Source: Vibrio albus (GTDB lineage: Bacteria > Pseudomonadota > Gammaproteobacteria > Enterobacterales > Vibrionaceae). Taken from it: 64,000 bases of DNA. Shown piece by piece: positions 52,596-62,777 of this stretch. The stretch's first letter is position 1. Every line of letters starts with the position of its first letter. The DNA lies in the NCBI RefSeq assembly GCF_003144035.1, contig NZ_QFWT01000002.1:434001-498000 (forward strand), read 5' to 3'. The notes below the pieces were generated by a model. It saw only the letters and a list, made by a program, of their open reading frames with translations. It was not told the origin of the DNA and ran no database searches. A program made the position numbers and the translations under genes.

Positions 52596-53495
52596 TTATT
52601 TAATGCCACCGATGCGACTAAAACGTACACCGGTAGGGATCCATGAAGGCAGCACGCTGTCCGCACTACGCTCAAACTCAAAGCTAATCCAGATACCGAT
52701 AGCTTTACCTACAAGGTTTGCTTCCGGGACAAAACCCCAGTAGCGGCTGTCAGCACTATTATCACGGTTATCACCCATCATAAAGTACTGACCTTCAGGT
52801 ACCACCCATTCGTTGATACCAGATCTCGGCTGATAAGCCGCAATGTTATCCTGACGAATCGGATTCATCAGGATCTGATGCTGAACCTCACCCAATTTTT
52901 CATCCAGACGCATCAAAGGAATATTATTCTGTATAAACTGGCTTTCCACTACATTGGACAGTTTCACAGGCTCGCAAGTAGACTGTCCCTTAGGTTTAAC
53001 ACAAATCTGTTTGTTCGCGCTGTAACGAACCGTATCACCTGGCAGGCCTACCACTCGTTTAATGTAATCAATACTAGGCTGAGGAGGATATTTAAATACC
53101 GCAATATCACCACGTTCTGGTTTACCGGTTTCTACCAGCTTGGAACGAAATACCGGATCTTTAATACCGTAGGCGTATTTTTCGACCAGAATGAAGTCTC
53201 CGACCAGCAGAGTCGGCATCATGGAACCGGATGGAATCTGAAATGGCTCAAACACGAAAGAGCGCAGCACCAACACAAAGGCGATAACCGGAAAAATAGA
53301 TACGCTGTTTTCTACCCACCATGGCTGGGGAGCCACTTTGGAGGCGACCTCTTCTTCCAGACCGTTCATGGTCTGCGCTTCTACTTCTTCCAGTTTCTGT
53401 GCCCGCTGTTTCGCCCATACCAGTTTTTCAAGCGCCCAGACGACCCCAGTGACCAGCGTCACAATAACCAGAATCAGCGAGAATGTATTAGCCAT
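52596..53495 (-). CDS. lepB: Signal peptidase I (leader peptidase)
   Basis: LepB removes signal peptides from exported proteins at the outer face of the inner membrane. The 299-residue protein has two N-terminal membrane segments (about 4-22 and 66-84). The catalytic Ser91 is in [10 protein letters not shown] and Lys146 in [11 protein letters not shown], with [14 protein letters not shown] near the C-terminus. It is followed directly by rnc; a 314-base repeat-bearing gap separates it from lepA. Confidence 0.98.
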   Translation of the reverse strand: MANTFSLILVIVTLVTGVVWALEKLVWAKQRAQKLEEVEAQTMNGLEEEVASKVAPQPWWVENSVSIFPVIAFVLVLRSFVFEPFQIPSGSMMPTLLVGDFILVEKYAYGIKDPVFRSKLVETGKPERGDIAVFKYPPQPSIDYIKRVVGLPGDTVRYSANKQICVKPKGQSTCEPVKLSNVVESQFIQNNIPLMRLDEKLGEVQHQILMNPIRQDNIAAYQPRSGINEWVVPEGQYFMMGDNRDNSADSRYWGFVPEANLVGKAIGIWISFEFERSADSVLPSWIPTGVRFSRIGGIK

Positions 53496-53571
53496 CAGTA
53501 TTCCTTATAGTTTGCTCTTTCTCTTTAAGAGAGCCTCATACGAACAAAGTTATTATTCGCTATCTCATTTC

Positions 53572-53732
53572 CTCGTTCCCATGCTCTGCGTGGGAATGCG
53601 TACCGGGCTCAACGCTACCATACATAACCGGCTGATATCGATTCGCCTGAATCACCGCTGTAATCACGAGTACTGGAATATCGTCAATCAATATAACTCT
53701 TATGCATTCCCACGCGGGAGCGTGGGAACGAG
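53572..53732. repeat. REPIN-like inverted pair of palindromic units
   Basis: CTCGTTCCCA...TGGGAATGCG and TGCATTCCCACG...CGTGGGAACGAG are inverse repeats of about 29 bases, each itself able to fold. Confidence 0.82.
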
Positions 53733-53751
53733 AGTATGCCTTAAAAAATAA

Positions 53752-53775
53752 GATTCCCGCCTTCGCGGGAATGAC
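53752..53775. repeat. Hairpin repeat of the GATTCCCGCCTTCGC family
   Basis: ATTCCCGC and GCGGGAAT pair around CTTC. It is the same family as 37879-37905. Confidence 0.8.
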
Positions 53776-53809
53776 CATAATGAATAATAACCAGCTAGCT
53801 TTTGACTAC

Positions 53810-55603
53810 TTAATCTTTGCCGACATGCAGAATGGCCAGGAACGCCTCCTGAGGCAGTTCAACGTTACCGATCTGCTTCATGCGTTTCTTACCTTCTTTC
53901 TGCTTCTTCAGCAGTTTCTTCTTACGGCTGACGTCACCACCATAACACTTGGCGATGACGTTTTTACGCAGCTGCTTGACCGTAGAACGCGCGATAATAT
54001 GGTTACCAATAGCAGCCTGAATCGCAATATCAAACATCTGACGTGGAATAAACTCTTTCATCTTCTCGACCAGCAGACGGCCACGGCTCTGAGCCTGATC
54101 TTTATGGGTAATAATCGCCAGAGCATCGACCCGGTCACCATTCAACAGAACGTCTACCCGCACCATATCGGACGCTTCAAAACGCTGGAAGTTGTAATCC
54201 AGAGAAGCATAACCGCGAGAGGTCGATTTCAGGCGGTCGAAGAAGTCCAGAACCACTTCGGCCATCGGGATGTCATAGGTGACCGCCACCTGATTACCGT
54301 GGTAAATCATATCGACCTGAACACCGCGTTTTTCGACACAGAGGGTAATTACGTTACCTAGGTAGTCAGACGGAACCAGAATATTACAGCGTGCAATCGG
54401 CTCTCGAATTTCCTCAATGTCATTAACCGCCGGCAGTTTAGCCGGGCTGTCCACGTACAGAGCGGTACCATCGGTTTTCTCAACTTCATACACTACTGTC
54501 GGTGCGGTAGTGATAAGGTCCAGATCGTATTCGCGCTCAAGACGTTCCTGAATGATCTCCATATGCAGCATGCCAAGGAAACCACAACGGAAACCAAAGC
54601 CCAGAGCCGCAGAGTTTTCTGGCTCATAGAAAAGAGAAGCATCATTCAGGCTCAGCTTACCCAGCGCATCACGGAAGTTTTCATAATCATCAGACGACAC
54701 AGGGAACAAACCCGCATACACCTGAGGTTTGACCTTCTGAAATCCTGGCAGCGCTTTTTCACAGCCGTTTTTAGCCAGTGTCAGGGTATCACCCACCGGG
54801 GCACCAAGGATATCTTTGATACCACACACAACCCAGCCTACTTCGCCAGTATTCAGCTCTGTGGTATCAAGCTGCTTAGGGGTAAAGATCCCAAGGCGGT
54901 CAACGCCCCATACCTGACCGGTACTCATTACTTTAATCTTGTCGTTTTTCTTCAGTACGCCGTTTTTAATACGCACCAGTGAGACAACGCCAAGGTAGTT
55001 GTCAAACCAGGAATCAATAATCAGTGCCTGTAGCGGGGCATCCGGATCGCCTTCCGGTGCCGGGATGGCAGAAACAATATTTTCCAGCACATCATCAACA
55101 CCCAGCCCCGTTTTAGCGGAGCAGCGAGTGGCTTCCATCGCATCGATACCAACGATCTCTTCGATTTCCTCAGCTACACGCTCAGGGTCCGCAGCAGGCA
55201 GGTCAATCTTGTTCAGGATTGGCACCACTTCCAGATCCATTTCAATCGCGGTATAGCAGTTTGCCAGCGTCTGAGCTTCAACCCCCTGACCAGCGTCCAC
55301 CACCAGCAATGCGCCTTCACAGGCTGCCAGCGAACGGGATACTTCATAAGAAAAGTCTACGTGTCCCGGAGTATCGATAAAGTTAAGCTGATAGGTTTCC
55401 CCATCCTTAGCCGTATAGTTAAGAGTCACACTCTGCGCTTTAATGGTAATACCACGCTCACGCTCCAGATCCATAGAATCCAGAACTTGCTGATCCATTT
55501 CGCGGTCGCTCAACCCTCCACACTGGTGAATCAAACGGTCAGAAAGGGTCGACTTACCATGGTCGATATGGGCGATAATCGAAAAATTACGAATGTGCTT
55601 CAT
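53810..55603 (-). CDS. lepA: Elongation factor 4 (LepA)
   Basis: LepA is a ribosome-associated GTPase linked to translation fidelity and initiation/assembly. The 597-residue protein has G1 [25 protein letters not shown]-like domains and the LepA-specific C-terminus ([29 protein letters not shown]). It is 78 bases after rseC. Confidence 0.98.
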   Translation of the reverse strand: MKHIRNFSIIAHIDHGKSTLSDRLIHQCGGLSDREMDQQVLDSMDLERERGITIKAQSVTLNYTAKDGETYQLNFIDTPGHVDFSYEVSRSLAACEGALLVVDAGQGVEAQTLANCYTAIEMDLEVVPILNKIDLPAADPERVAEEIEEIVGIDAMEATRCSAKTGLGVDDVLENIVSAIPAPEGDPDAPLQALIIDSWFDNYLGVVSLVRIKNGVLKKNDKIKVMSTGQVWGVDRLGIFTPKQLDTTELNTGEVGWVVCGIKDILGAPVGDTLTLAKNGCEKALPGFQKVKPQVYAGLFPVSSDDYENFRDALGKLSLNDASLFYEPENSAALGFGFRCGFLGMLHMEIIQERLEREYDLDLITTAPTVVYEVEKTDGTALYVDSPAKLPAVNDIEEIREPIARCNILVPSDYLGNVITLCVEKRGVQVDMIYHGNQVAVTYDIPMAEVVLDFFDRLKSTSRGYASLDYNFQRFEASDMVRVDVLLNGDRVDALAIITHKDQAQSRGRLLVEKMKEFIPRQMFDIAIQAAIGNHIIARSTVKQLRKNVIAKCYGGDVSRKKKLLKKQKEGKKRMKQIGNVELPQEAFLAILHVGKD

Positions 55604-55681
55604 AGGTTGGTGTGACTAACTCTTAAAAATGGATGGAGAAAATACCAGCATTAGCTGGTACTACGACAAAGTTGCGAGATT

Positions 55682-56152
55682 CTACCCAATATCAACGGGA
55701 TCTCCAAGCACTCTTATCAGAGTAATCGCCTGTTCAGATGCCTGCTGCATCTTTTCAGATAACTTGCGGGCCAGCCATATGCCGGCGGCCATGCACAGGA
55801 AGGCCGATAAGATCACCCAGCCTTCGCCATCACCGGAAGCGAACAGAGACTCCCCAAGAAACCCGCCCAGCATTAACATTACAATGGGAATAAGATAAAC
55901 CACAGAGGCAAACTGAAGCAGTTTTTTCTCCGGCAAGCCAATCTCTATCATCTGTCCGGGCTTGACTTTTTTCTGGGTAATTAGGGCCCATTTATGGCTC
56001 TTATTACCTACAGCTTTAGACACTATTCCTGTTCCACAACTGCTTTTTGACGAACAGTGGCTACAACTGCTTTGTTGCTGGCAACTGAGTTCCACCACAT
56101 TTCCCTGTTTGCTTTCTGTCACTGCTGTGACAGTTGCCAATGCTGTCATCAT
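55682..56152 (-). CDS. rseC: SoxR-reducing system / sigma-E regulator RseC
   Basis: RseC is an inner-membrane protein that modestly affects sigma-E and, in E. coli, SoxR reduction. The 156-residue protein has an N-terminal Cys cluster (CSHCSSKSSCGTG) and two membrane helices (about 78-96 and 107-126). It overlaps rseB by four bases. Confidence 0.93.
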   Translation of the reverse strand: MMTALATVTAVTESKQGNVVELSCQQQSSCSHCSSKSSCGTGIVSKAVGNKSHKWALITQKKVKPGQMIEIGLPEKKLLQFASVVYLIPIVMLMLGGFLGESLFASGDGEGWVILSAFLCMAAGIWLARKLSEKMQQASEQAITLIRVLGDPVDIG

Positions 56153-57165
56153 GGTTGAGTCCCTTCATCCGTTACTGGTTGCTCACCTTTTGAACTTAAC
56201 GCTTTTTGCTTCACAGTACCAGAGTTAAATACCACTGACTGGGCGATATGCTTGGCCGTTTCCGGAGGAATATCTCCTACCACCGTGATCTCTTTATTGC
56301 CTTTTACATAGCTTTGTAATGTACGCCGTCCCTGCCGAACAAGATGCCCTTGTAAAGATGTACTGTCTCTCTCTGATACATAGACTGAGAAGTTAAACAG
56401 ACCATCACTGTACATCTGACTTTCTACCAACTTCTCAATTTTCAGCATCTTATAACGGTGTAGATTATGAGGTTTGAACCCATCGGGAATCCAGCCAACC
56501 TGCCAGGAGGACACCGTAGTTTTACTCTCAGGTAACGTGATAACGCCGGGTAACTCCACATCATTGAGGCGGCTCATATACTCGGCGATTTTCTCATTAA
56601 CAGAATAAGACACCGTCCGATACTGCTCCAGCACCTCACCGTCTCTGTCAACCAGATCCGCCCGAAGTGGCAGGCTCGACTTTTCATCGACCCACAACAT
56701 GTAGGAATAGCGTGTGCCATCCTTAGGCACCACACGAACAACCTGAGAAGCTGAACCGGCTTCTCTGGAACGCCCCATAAGAACAAAGTCATAGTACTGA
56801 CTCAGCGTTTTGATATCGCTGTTTAACAAAGGGATAAGTGGTGCAATCATCTGGCCGGACTGTATAGAAAAAGGCTCCATGCCGGGTTCGATATAACTGA
56901 CGACCTCACCACGGCGTATCACTTCCCGAACCGGGCCACTCAGATAAACCAGATGAGCCAGTCGATGACCGCTGACAGAGGCATGACGAAAAACCAGCGG
57001 CTCAATGCTGTTTTTCTTTATCAGGATATAAGAAAGTTCATAGTTTAACTGCTGACTGGCTTGATTCATTTGAAGCAATAAAGCCTCCGCAGAGTGTTCC
57101 TCTGCCGAGGCTTGAGATTGGATCAAACTGAACAGTGTCAGCACACTGATCAGAATTATTTTCAT
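56149..57165 (-). CDS. rseB: Periplasmic sigma-E regulator RseB
   Basis: RseB binds the RseA periplasmic domain and shields it from DegS, and it senses lipopolysaccharide or lipoprotein stress. The 338-residue protein has a signal peptide (about 1-21, ending SQASA) and the MucB/RseB fold (SYILIKKNSIEPLVFRH..., LPLRADLVDRDGEVLEQYRTV). It overlaps rseA by four bases. Confidence 0.95.
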   Translation of the reverse strand: MKIILISVLTLFSLIQSQASAEEHSAEALLLQMNQASQQLNYELSYILIKKNSIEPLVFRHASVSGHRLAHLVYLSGPVREVIRRGEVVSYIEPGMEPFSIQSGQMIAPLIPLLNSDIKTLSQYYDFVLMGRSREAGSASQVVRVVPKDGTRYSYMLWVDEKSSLPLRADLVDRDGEVLEQYRTVSYSVNEKIAEYMSRLNDVELPGVITLPESKTTVSSWQVGWIPDGFKPHNLHRYKMLKIEKLVESQMYSDGLFNFSVYVSERDSTSLQGHLVRQGRRTLQSYVKGNKEITVVGDIPPETAKHIAQSVVFNSGTVKQKALSSKGEQPVTDEGTQP

Positions 57166-57776
57166 TCAACTACCGGTTGTAAGTGTTCTGTTTTCTGAGC
57201 TTTAGTATCAGTTGTCAGACGTAACTGCAACTCATAATCTTGCAACAGCGCATTAATTCTTCGGCGCTGTTCCAGTACTTTAGCTTCATCGCGATGAGTC
57301 TGCTGATAAGCTTTAGGGCTTACTGTTTCACGAGTCAGGCTCACCGGCTCTACATTACCGGATAGAGGAATCGTCTGTAAAACAGGTAGCTGTTCAGACT
57401 GCGACTGACCGGAATCCCCGCCATATTGCTGTACACCGACAATCACAGCCAAAGACACACTCGCCGCCACGGCCACTTGCCCAAGTTGGGTTAGCCAGGC
57501 AGGAAGCTTACGTCGGGCCTGAGCAGGCGTCGGCTGCGATTCCACCAGAGGTGTTGTCACTTGTGTATAATTTGGCTCGTTTTCCAATGCGGCAGCGACA
57601 CTGTCAGCGATATTCCAGCTGACGGTTTCCGGTGCCTCACCCCGCATAACATCACCAATAAGGTGATAGTTTTGCCAGGTCTTCTGGCTTTCAGGCTCCT
57701 GTTCCAGCTTTGATATCAAAGCCTTATCAACAGTTTCTCCATCCATCAGCGCTGAAAGCAATTCTTTATCAGCCAT
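57162..57776 (-). CDS. rseA: Anti-sigma-E factor RseA
   Basis: RseA holds RpoE at the membrane until DegS and RseP cut it. The 204-residue protein has the cytoplasmic sigma-binding domain (KELLSALMDGETVDKALIS...WQNYHLIGDVMRGE), one membrane helix (about 103-120, VAVAASVSLAVIVGVQQYG) and a Gln-rich periplasmic domain. It is 59 bases after rpoE. Confidence 0.95.
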   Translation of the reverse strand: MADKELLSALMDGETVDKALISKLEQEPESQKTWQNYHLIGDVMRGEAPETVSWNIADSVAAALENEPNYTQVTTPLVESQPTPAQARRKLPAWLTQLGQVAVAASVSLAVIVGVQQYGGDSGQSQSEQLPVLQTIPLSGNVEPVSLTRETVSPKAYQQTHRDEAKVLEQRRRINALLQDYELQLRLTTDTKAQKTEHLQPVVE

Positions 57777-57835
57777 CTATTTCACCATACCTATTTGTGG
57801 TTCCGTGTCTATTTTGTTTGGACAATAAACCTTGT

Positions 57836-58414
57836 TTAGCGTTCCATAAGCGGTTGAATTTTTTTCTCCACCGCTTCACGGGCACGGAAAATACGTGAAC
57901 GTACCGTGCCTACAGGACAATCCATCACAGAAGCAATTTCCTCATAGCTCAAACCATCCAGTTCTCGCAGAGTCATTGCTGTTTTCAAATCATCAGGCAG
58001 AGCCTCTATCGCGGCAAACACTGTTCGTTTCAGCTCACTGGATAACGTCAGGTTCTCCGGATTCGATATTTCTTTTAATGCACTGCCTGTTTCATAAAAT
58101 TCAGCATCTTCAGCGTCAACATCACTTGCCGGAGGCCTGCGCCCTTGCGCAACGATGTGGTTCTTCGCTGTATTCACAGCGATTCGGTACAACCAGGTGT
58201 AAAATGCACTTTCTCCCCGGAAATTAGGGATGGCACGGTAAGCCTTGATAAAAGCTTCCTGCGCCACATCAGGAACATCACCGGGATTATTTATGTACCG
58301 GGAAATAAGATTGCATACTTTATTTTGATACTTAATCACCAAAAGATTGAATGCCTGTTTATCTCCTTTCTGAACCCGCTCAATCAATACCTGATCGGTC
58401 AATTGCTCGTTCAT
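57836..58414 (-). CDS. rpoE: RNA polymerase sigma factor RpoE (sigma-E/sigma-24)
   Basis: RpoE drives the envelope stress regulon. From ATG 58414 (MNEQLTDQVLIERVQ) it has 192 residues, one more than E. coli; a frame opening at 58465 adds 17 unconserved residues. Region 2 (NPGDVPDVAQEAFIKAYRAIPNFRGESAFYTWLYRIAVNTAKNH) and region 4 (LDGLSYEEIASVMDCPVGTVRSRIFRAREAV) are complete. It heads the rpoE-rseABC-lepA line. Confidence 0.98.
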   Translation of the reverse strand: MNEQLTDQVLIERVQKGDKQAFNLLVIKYQNKVCNLISRYINNPGDVPDVAQEAFIKAYRAIPNFRGESAFYTWLYRIAVNTAKNHIVAQGRRPPASDVDAEDAEFYETGSALKEISNPENLTLSSELKRTVFAAIEALPDDLKTAMTLRELDGLSYEEIASVMDCPVGTVRSRIFRAREAVEKKIQPLMER

Positions 58415-58788
58415 TCGAGCACGTACTCCTATTGTTTTCGCCCTTACCTTCTCAGATATGAGCACTAATTATGCAAAATGTAGTATTGACACCACCGCTT
58501 ACATGAGCAGTATTGTGACTCATTGATAGCAGAAAAGTTCCACTGTTCCAGCGTATTTTAATTATTTTTCTCAAGGCGTGATGCCACAAGCTGTCAGCCT
58601 ATTAAAAATGGCCGTGGAATAACACTATTAAAAGAGAAAATTAGGGGCGATTTAAGAAATAAGTGAATAAAGTAATTTGAAGGCATGAGTGTTTAGCCGC
58701 ATAATGACTCGTATCTCTCATGACTTAACCTCTTTCTGAAGAGCAAATCTGTGATTGTTCTAATATAGTTCGGGAATATAAAAGTTTT
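58415..58788. promoter_or_regulatory. rpoE-nadB divergent control region
   Basis: This 374-base region separates the two genes. It contains a sigma-E-like promoter facing rpoE (58514-58541). The middle is AT-rich, and a possible nadB -10 TATAGT lies near 58765. No coding frame or strong hairpin was seen. Confidence 0.6.
58514..58541 (-). promoter_or_regulatory. Putative sigma-E-dependent promoter of rpoE
   Basis: On the minus strand GGAACTT (58541-58535) is followed after 16 bases by TCACA (58518-58514). GGAACTT with N16 and a TC-rich -10 is the sigma-E pattern, and rpoE autoactivation is established in E. coli. The -10 match is imperfect. Transcription would begin about 90 bases before the rpoE ATG. 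Confidence 0.6.
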
Positions 58789-60405
58789 ATGAACACAAAC
58801 CGAGAACATCAGTGTGATGTATTAGTAATAGGAAGCGGCGCTGCCGGTCTGTCTCTGGCTCTGCGTGTCGCAAATAAAGGGAAAGTCATCGTACTCAGTA
58901 AAGGTCCCTGGAGCGAAGGCTCGACTTTCTATGCCCAAGGCGGCATTGCAGCCGTATTTGATGAAACTGACAGTGTCGACTCTCATATCCAGGATACGTT
59001 GATTGCCGGAGCCGGTATCTGTGAAGAAGATACGGTTGAGTTTATTACCAAAAACGCTAAAAAATGCGTGCAGTGGCTTATCGATGGCGGCGTACCTTTT
59101 GATCGGGAAGACGATGATTCAGATGACAGCCCTCGCTACCACCTGACCCGTGAAGGCGGACACAGCCACCGCCGGATCCTTCACGCCGCAGATGCTACCG
59201 GGATGGCCATGCAGACATCGCTGCAGGACAATGTTAAGCACCACCCGAACATCACCATCCTTGAACGACATAACGCACTTGATTTAATTACTGAAGACAA
59301 AATTGGCGGCAATAGAAAAAAAGTCGTGGGTGCTTACGTCTGGAACCGCAATAATGAACATGTAGAAACTATCCGCAGTAAATTTGTGGTACTCGCTACT
59401 GGCGGCGCATCAAAGGTTTATCAGTATACTTCTAACCCGGATGTCTCTTCCGGTGACGGTATCGCCATGGCCTGGCGTGCAGGATGTCGTGTTGCAAACC
59501 TGGAGTTCAACCAGTTCCACCCAACCTGTCTTTACCACCCGGAAGCGCGTAATTTCCTTCTGACCGAAGCCTTAAGGGGCGAAGGCGCTTACCTGAAACG
59601 TCCGGATGGCTCCCGCTTTATGAAGGACTTTGATGAACGCGGAGAACTGGCCCCTCGTGATGTCGTCGCCCGTGCTATCGATTTTGAAATGAAGCGCCTT
59701 GGTGCAGACTGTATGTATCTGGATATCAGCCATAAGCCGGCGGACTTTATCGAAAAACATTTCCCGACCATCTACTCCCGTCTGATGGATCTGGGCATCG
59801 ATATGACGCAAGAGCCGATCCCGATTGTACCTGCTGCCCACTATACTTGTGGTGGCGTGATGATTGATCAGCAAGGGCAAACGGATCTTAAACAGCTTTA
59901 TGCCATCGGTGAAGTCACCTATACCGGGTTGCACGGTGCAAACCGTATGGCTTCAAACTCCCTGCTTGAGTGTGTCGTATACGGCTGGTCGGCTGCCAAT
60001 GATATCCTGGAAAAGCTACCGGAGGCAGAAATGCCGGGCACACTCCCTCAGTGGGATGAAAGCCTGGTATCTAACTCTGACGAAGAAGTAATCATCCAGC
60101 ATAACTGGCATGAGCTTCGCCTGTTTATGTGGGATTATATGGGTATCGTCCGCACCGATAAACGTCTTGAACGTGCGATGCGACGAATTCAGCTTCTGCA
60201 GCAGGAGACCCATGAGTACTACAGCAACTTCCGGGTATCCAATAATCTACTGGAAATGCGTAACCTGCTTCAGGTTGCGGAGTTAATGGTTCGCTGTGCC
60301 ATGCAACGTAAAGAAAGCCGCGGGTTGCACTATACGCTGGATTACCCGGATCAACTGGAAAACAGTGGCCCGACGATTCTGGAGCCAGATGACTTCAGAG
60401 CATAA
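58789..60405 (+). CDS. nadB: L-aspartate oxidase
   Basis: NadB oxidises aspartate to iminoaspartate, the first step of NAD synthesis. The 538-residue flavoprotein has the FAD site [27 protein letters not shown], the HxxxR active-site segment [26 protein letters not shown], and [13 protein letters not shown]. Genes of the divergent rpoE/nadB pair are arranged as in E. coli. Confidence 0.98.
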   Translation: MNTNREHQCDVLVIGSGAAGLSLALRVANKGKVIVLSKGPWSEGSTFYAQGGIAAVFDETDSVDSHIQDTLIAGAGICEEDTVEFITKNAKKCVQWLIDGGVPFDREDDDSDDSPRYHLTREGGHSHRRILHAADATGMAMQTSLQDNVKHHPNITILERHNALDLITEDKIGGNRKKVVGAYVWNRNNEHVETIRSKFVVLATGGASKVYQYTSNPDVSSGDGIAMAWRAGCRVANLEFNQFHPTCLYHPEARNFLLTEALRGEGAYLKRPDGSRFMKDFDERGELAPRDVVARAIDFEMKRLGADCMYLDISHKPADFIEKHFPTIYSRLMDLGIDMTQEPIPIVPAAHYTCGGVMIDQQGQTDLKQLYAIGEVTYTGLHGANRMASNSLLECVVYGWSAANDILEKLPEAEMPGTLPQWDESLVSNSDEEVIIQHNWHELRLFMWDYMGIVRTDKRLERAMRRIQLLQQETHEYYSNFRVSNNLLEMRNLLQVAELMVRCAMQRKESRGLHYTLDYPDQLENSGPTILEPDDFRA

Positions 60406-60424
60406 CCTTCTGATACCCTGTTTT

Positions 60425-60457
60425 CAGCAGCCCGGATATTGGGCTGCTGTTATTTTT
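60425..60457 (+). terminator. Rho-independent terminator of nadB
   Basis: CAGCAGCCC (60425-60433) and GGGCTGCTG (60441-60449) form the stem, followed by TTATTTTT. It lies 20 bases past the nadB stop. Confidence 0.93.
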
Positions 60458-60478
60458 AGGGTTCCCGACCGTCCTGCA

Positions 60479-60892
60479 TTAACCGCAGTCCTGAGACTTT
60501 AACACCACCAGTAAATGACGATAATCCTCTTCATTGCAGCTGTCTCTCCAGATACGGAACAAGCGTCTATCGCTGGTTTCTATACGAATCATTAACGGGC
60601 AGAACACCGTGATAACGCGTCGGATATCGAGTTCTTTTTTCTCATTCTGAGAGTCAGCGATCACCATCTTATTTCCCGGCCTTATACGCAGTAACCCCGT
60701 ATATTCCTGGCCAATCAGATTATCCGAGGCAGAGGCAAAGCTCCCAAACAAATAGAGAGCACATACCAATGGAACAGGTGAAACCAGCACAGACCAAGTA
60801 ATCAAACAGACCACCGTCAACTGCATGACCCGGGCCAGTTTGGACGCTTGAAGATAAAGGCTAACTGAGTTTACTGGCGTTATGAGCGACAA
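60479..60892 (-). CDS. ygfX: YgfX-family inner-membrane protein (CptA)
   Basis: This 137-residue protein has two closely spaced hydrophobic segments (about 23-36 and 38-52) and a soluble C-terminal half ending RIWRDSCNEEDYRHLLVVL, which matches YgfX. E. coli YgfX has been proposed as a toxin affecting MreB/FtsZ with SdhE, and also as a partner in SdhE function. It overlaps sdhE by 32 bases, the usual arrangement. Sequence conservation is low, so the call relies partly on position. Confidence 0.82.
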   Translation of the reverse strand: MSLITPVNSVSLYLQASKLARVMQLTVVCLITWSVLVSPVPLVCALYLFGSFASASDNLIGQEYTGLLRIRPGNKMVIADSQNEKKELDIRRVITVFCPLMIRIETSDRRLFRIWRDSCNEEDYRHLLVVLKSQDCG

Positions 60893-61121
60893 TTTTATCT
60901 ACCATGGCAGCCAGTTTGGGGTCATCACTGACCCCCTGATGCATCACCCAGCGAAATAAATCCGGATCATCACACTCCAGAAGCGCTACAAAATCTGTCT
61001 GCTCCTCTGCAGACAGAGAATCAAAACACTCTTCATAGAACGGCATAATCACCACATCCAGCTCCAGCATCCCCCGCCGGCATGACCACTTAATCCTCGC
61101 TCTTTCTTTCTCTGTATACAT
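60861..61121 (-). CDS. sdhE: FAD assembly factor SdhE
   Basis: SdhE promotes covalent FAD attachment to succinate dehydrogenase and fumarate reductase flavoproteins. From ATG 61121 (MYTEKERARIKWSCRRGMLELD) it has 86 residues. The essential RGMxELD motif and LLECDDPDLFRWV are intact. An in-frame ATG at 61139 would add six residues; AGG eight bases before 61121 favours the shorter form. Confidence 0.95.
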   Translation of the reverse strand: MYTEKERARIKWSCRRGMLELDVVIMPFYEECFDSLSAEEQTDFVALLECDDPDLFRWVMHQGVSDDPKLAAMVDKIVAHNASKLS

Positions 61122-61300
61122 ATTCCCAACCTGAGTCATTCATTCCAGTCTGTTCAAGTTACCCCAACAACCCGCATTCAGCGAGATTTTATTAGTTAAC
61201 ATGCAGATACCCCAATCACAAAGCATGAAAAAAGTGATGGCTGACAAATGATGACAAGAGGACTACCATAACCAGAACAAACAATAACAGGTAGCTCAAC

Positions 61301-62284
61301 ATGACTTGGAACTCGCTTTTTTCTCCGCTGGCAATCACTTCATCCGATCCGCTTCCTAAGCTGATCATCACCCATTTAACTTCCTGGTCCGCGATTACCG
61401 TGACAGGAACCGATACGAAAAGCTACCTTCAGGGACAACTGACCTGCGATGTTGTCAGCGTCGCAGACGATAAATCGACGCTGGGAGCTCACTGCGATCC
61501 TAAGGGCAAAATGTGGAGCATCTTCCGTCTGTTCCATCACGGTGAAGGGCTGGCGCTGTTTCAGCACGCGGATGCGCTGGATACCGCATTAGCTGAGCTG
61601 AAAAAATACGCCGTTTTTTCTCAGGTCAGCATCGCCAATACCACCGATGTCGCGCTCGGTGTGATTGGTGAACAGGCCGATGCTTTCATTAACTCTCTGT
61701 CTGAGCAACAGGGTGACGTGAGAGGTATCTCTGGGGGTACAGCAGTGAAAGTCAGTCACAACCGCTGGTTATTGCTGCTGAGTGAAGACAAGGCCGCAGA
61801 ACTGGTCAGTAAGACAACAGAAGCCGACTTTGCCGATGAAACTATCTGGGACTGCTGTGATATCCAGGAAGCCGTACCCCGTATTACCATAGCTAACCAG
61901 AATGAACATATCCCTCAGGCGCTGAACCTGCACCTTCTGGACGGGGTTTGCTTTACCAAAGGGTGCTATACCGGTCAGGAAACGGTTGCCCGGGCCAAAT
62001 ATCGTGGGGCAAACAAACGTGGTATGTTTAAAGTCAGCGGACATTGTGATGCTCTGCTTAGCAAAGAGCCCCTGCTGGAAAGACGTGTTGGTGATAACTG
62101 GCGGTCGGCTGGCCCACTCATCACCCAGTACCAGTACAGTAATGGTGACGGTATCGGGCTCATTGTTCTGCCTCTGGATCTTGAACCGAACACAGAATTA
62201 AGACTGAAAGATACGCCAGACAACCACTGGAAGATAGATACTCAGCCATATCTGCATACTGATGATGAAGACACCAATAACTGA
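61301..62284 (+). CDS. ygfZ: Folate-binding tRNA-modifying/Fe-S maintenance protein YgfZ
   Basis: YgfZ is a GcvT-like folate protein needed for some Fe-S enzymes, such as the tRNA thiotransferase MiaB. The 327-residue protein has the diagnostic motif KGCYTGQETVARAKYRGANKR, including the essential Cys. It is divergent from sdhE-ygfX, matching other vibrios. Its 3' end overlaps the next gene by 23 bases. Confidence 0.95.
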   Translation: MTWNSLFSPLAITSSDPLPKLIITHLTSWSAITVTGTDTKSYLQGQLTCDVVSVADDKSTLGAHCDPKGKMWSIFRLFHHGEGLALFQHADALDTALAELKKYAVFSQVSIANTTDVALGVIGEQADAFINSLSEQQGDVRGISGGTAVKVSHNRWLLLLSEDKAAELVSKTTEADFADETIWDCCDIQEAVPRITIANQNEHIPQALNLHLLDGVCFTKGCYTGQETVARAKYRGANKRGMFKVSGHCDALLSKEPLLERRVGDNWRSAGPLITQYQYSNGDGIGLIVLPLDLEPNTELRLKDTPDNHWKIDTQPYLHTDDEDTNN

Positions 62285-62729
62285 ATACCTGAACAGGCAA
62301 CAGGTTTCTTTCCGTCTGTTGCCTCACCAGACACCAGCGACCAGTATTGAGGATGCCGCCCGACAGCGCGGTATCTTACCGGAGCAGATGGTTAAATCCA
62401 TTCTGCTGCGGGATATGGATAATAACTACGCTCTTGCCTGTGTGCCAGGCCACTATCAGGCCGACCCGAAAAAAGTCAGGGCCCAGCTCCGGTGCCGTCG
62501 TATGACCTGTGTATCCCAACAAGATGTCCCCTCTATTACCGGTTATGAACCAGGAACAGTGACCCCATTACTGCTCCCCGACAATATGCCGATCTTTTTT
62601 GATGTCACTTTTAAGGATATGCAGGAGGTAACCATCAGCAGCGGCAGTAACATGGCAGGTATCGCACTTCAGCTACATGACCTTGTGAAACTCTGCCAAC
62701 CATCCTTTGCCGACATCATACGAAATTAG
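62262..62729 (+). CDS. YbaK/EbsC-family protein, probable aminoacyl-tRNA deacylase
   Basis: The 155-residue product carries one YbaK/ProX-type domain. It includes the conserved EQMVKSILLRDMDNNYALACVPG, where the Lys in MVKS matches the catalytic Lys of trans-editing deacylases, and GYEPGTVTPLLLPDNMPIFFD. Such proteins remove wrong amino acids from tRNA, but which tRNA cannot be told. It overlaps ygfZ by 23 bases, implying co-translation. Confidence 0.85.
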   Translation: MMKTPITEYLNRQQVSFRLLPHQTPATSIEDAARQRGILPEQMVKSILLRDMDNNYALACVPGHYQADPKKVRAQLRCRRMTCVSQQDVPSITGYEPGTVTPLLLPDNMPIFFDVTFKDMQEVTISSGSNMAGIALQLHDLVKLCQPSFADIIRN

Positions 62730-62777
62730 AAATAACGCCACACAAACTGCGAGCCACCTCTCTTCATTAACACCAAA

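Larger units (their letters stand above)
53496..53809. repeat. lepA-lepB gap with REPIN-like pair and second-family repeat
   Basis: The left palindrome is at 53572-53600 and the inverse right palindrome at 53703-53732, with 102 bases of non-repeat sequence between them. A GATTCCCGCCTTCGCGGGAA hairpin unit follows at 53752-53775, close to the lepA stop. The unit nearest lepB could affect its 5' leader. No gene is visible. Confidence 0.82.

Noticed and set aside
52586..52681. Longer rnc frame
   Set aside because: It overlaps lepB and adds 32 unconserved residues; 52585 gives the usual RNase III start.
58415..58465. Longer rpoE frame, or an RseD-like leader peptide
   Set aside because: The 17 extra codons show no conservation with RpoE. 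I could not find a convincing leader peptide frame before rpoE.
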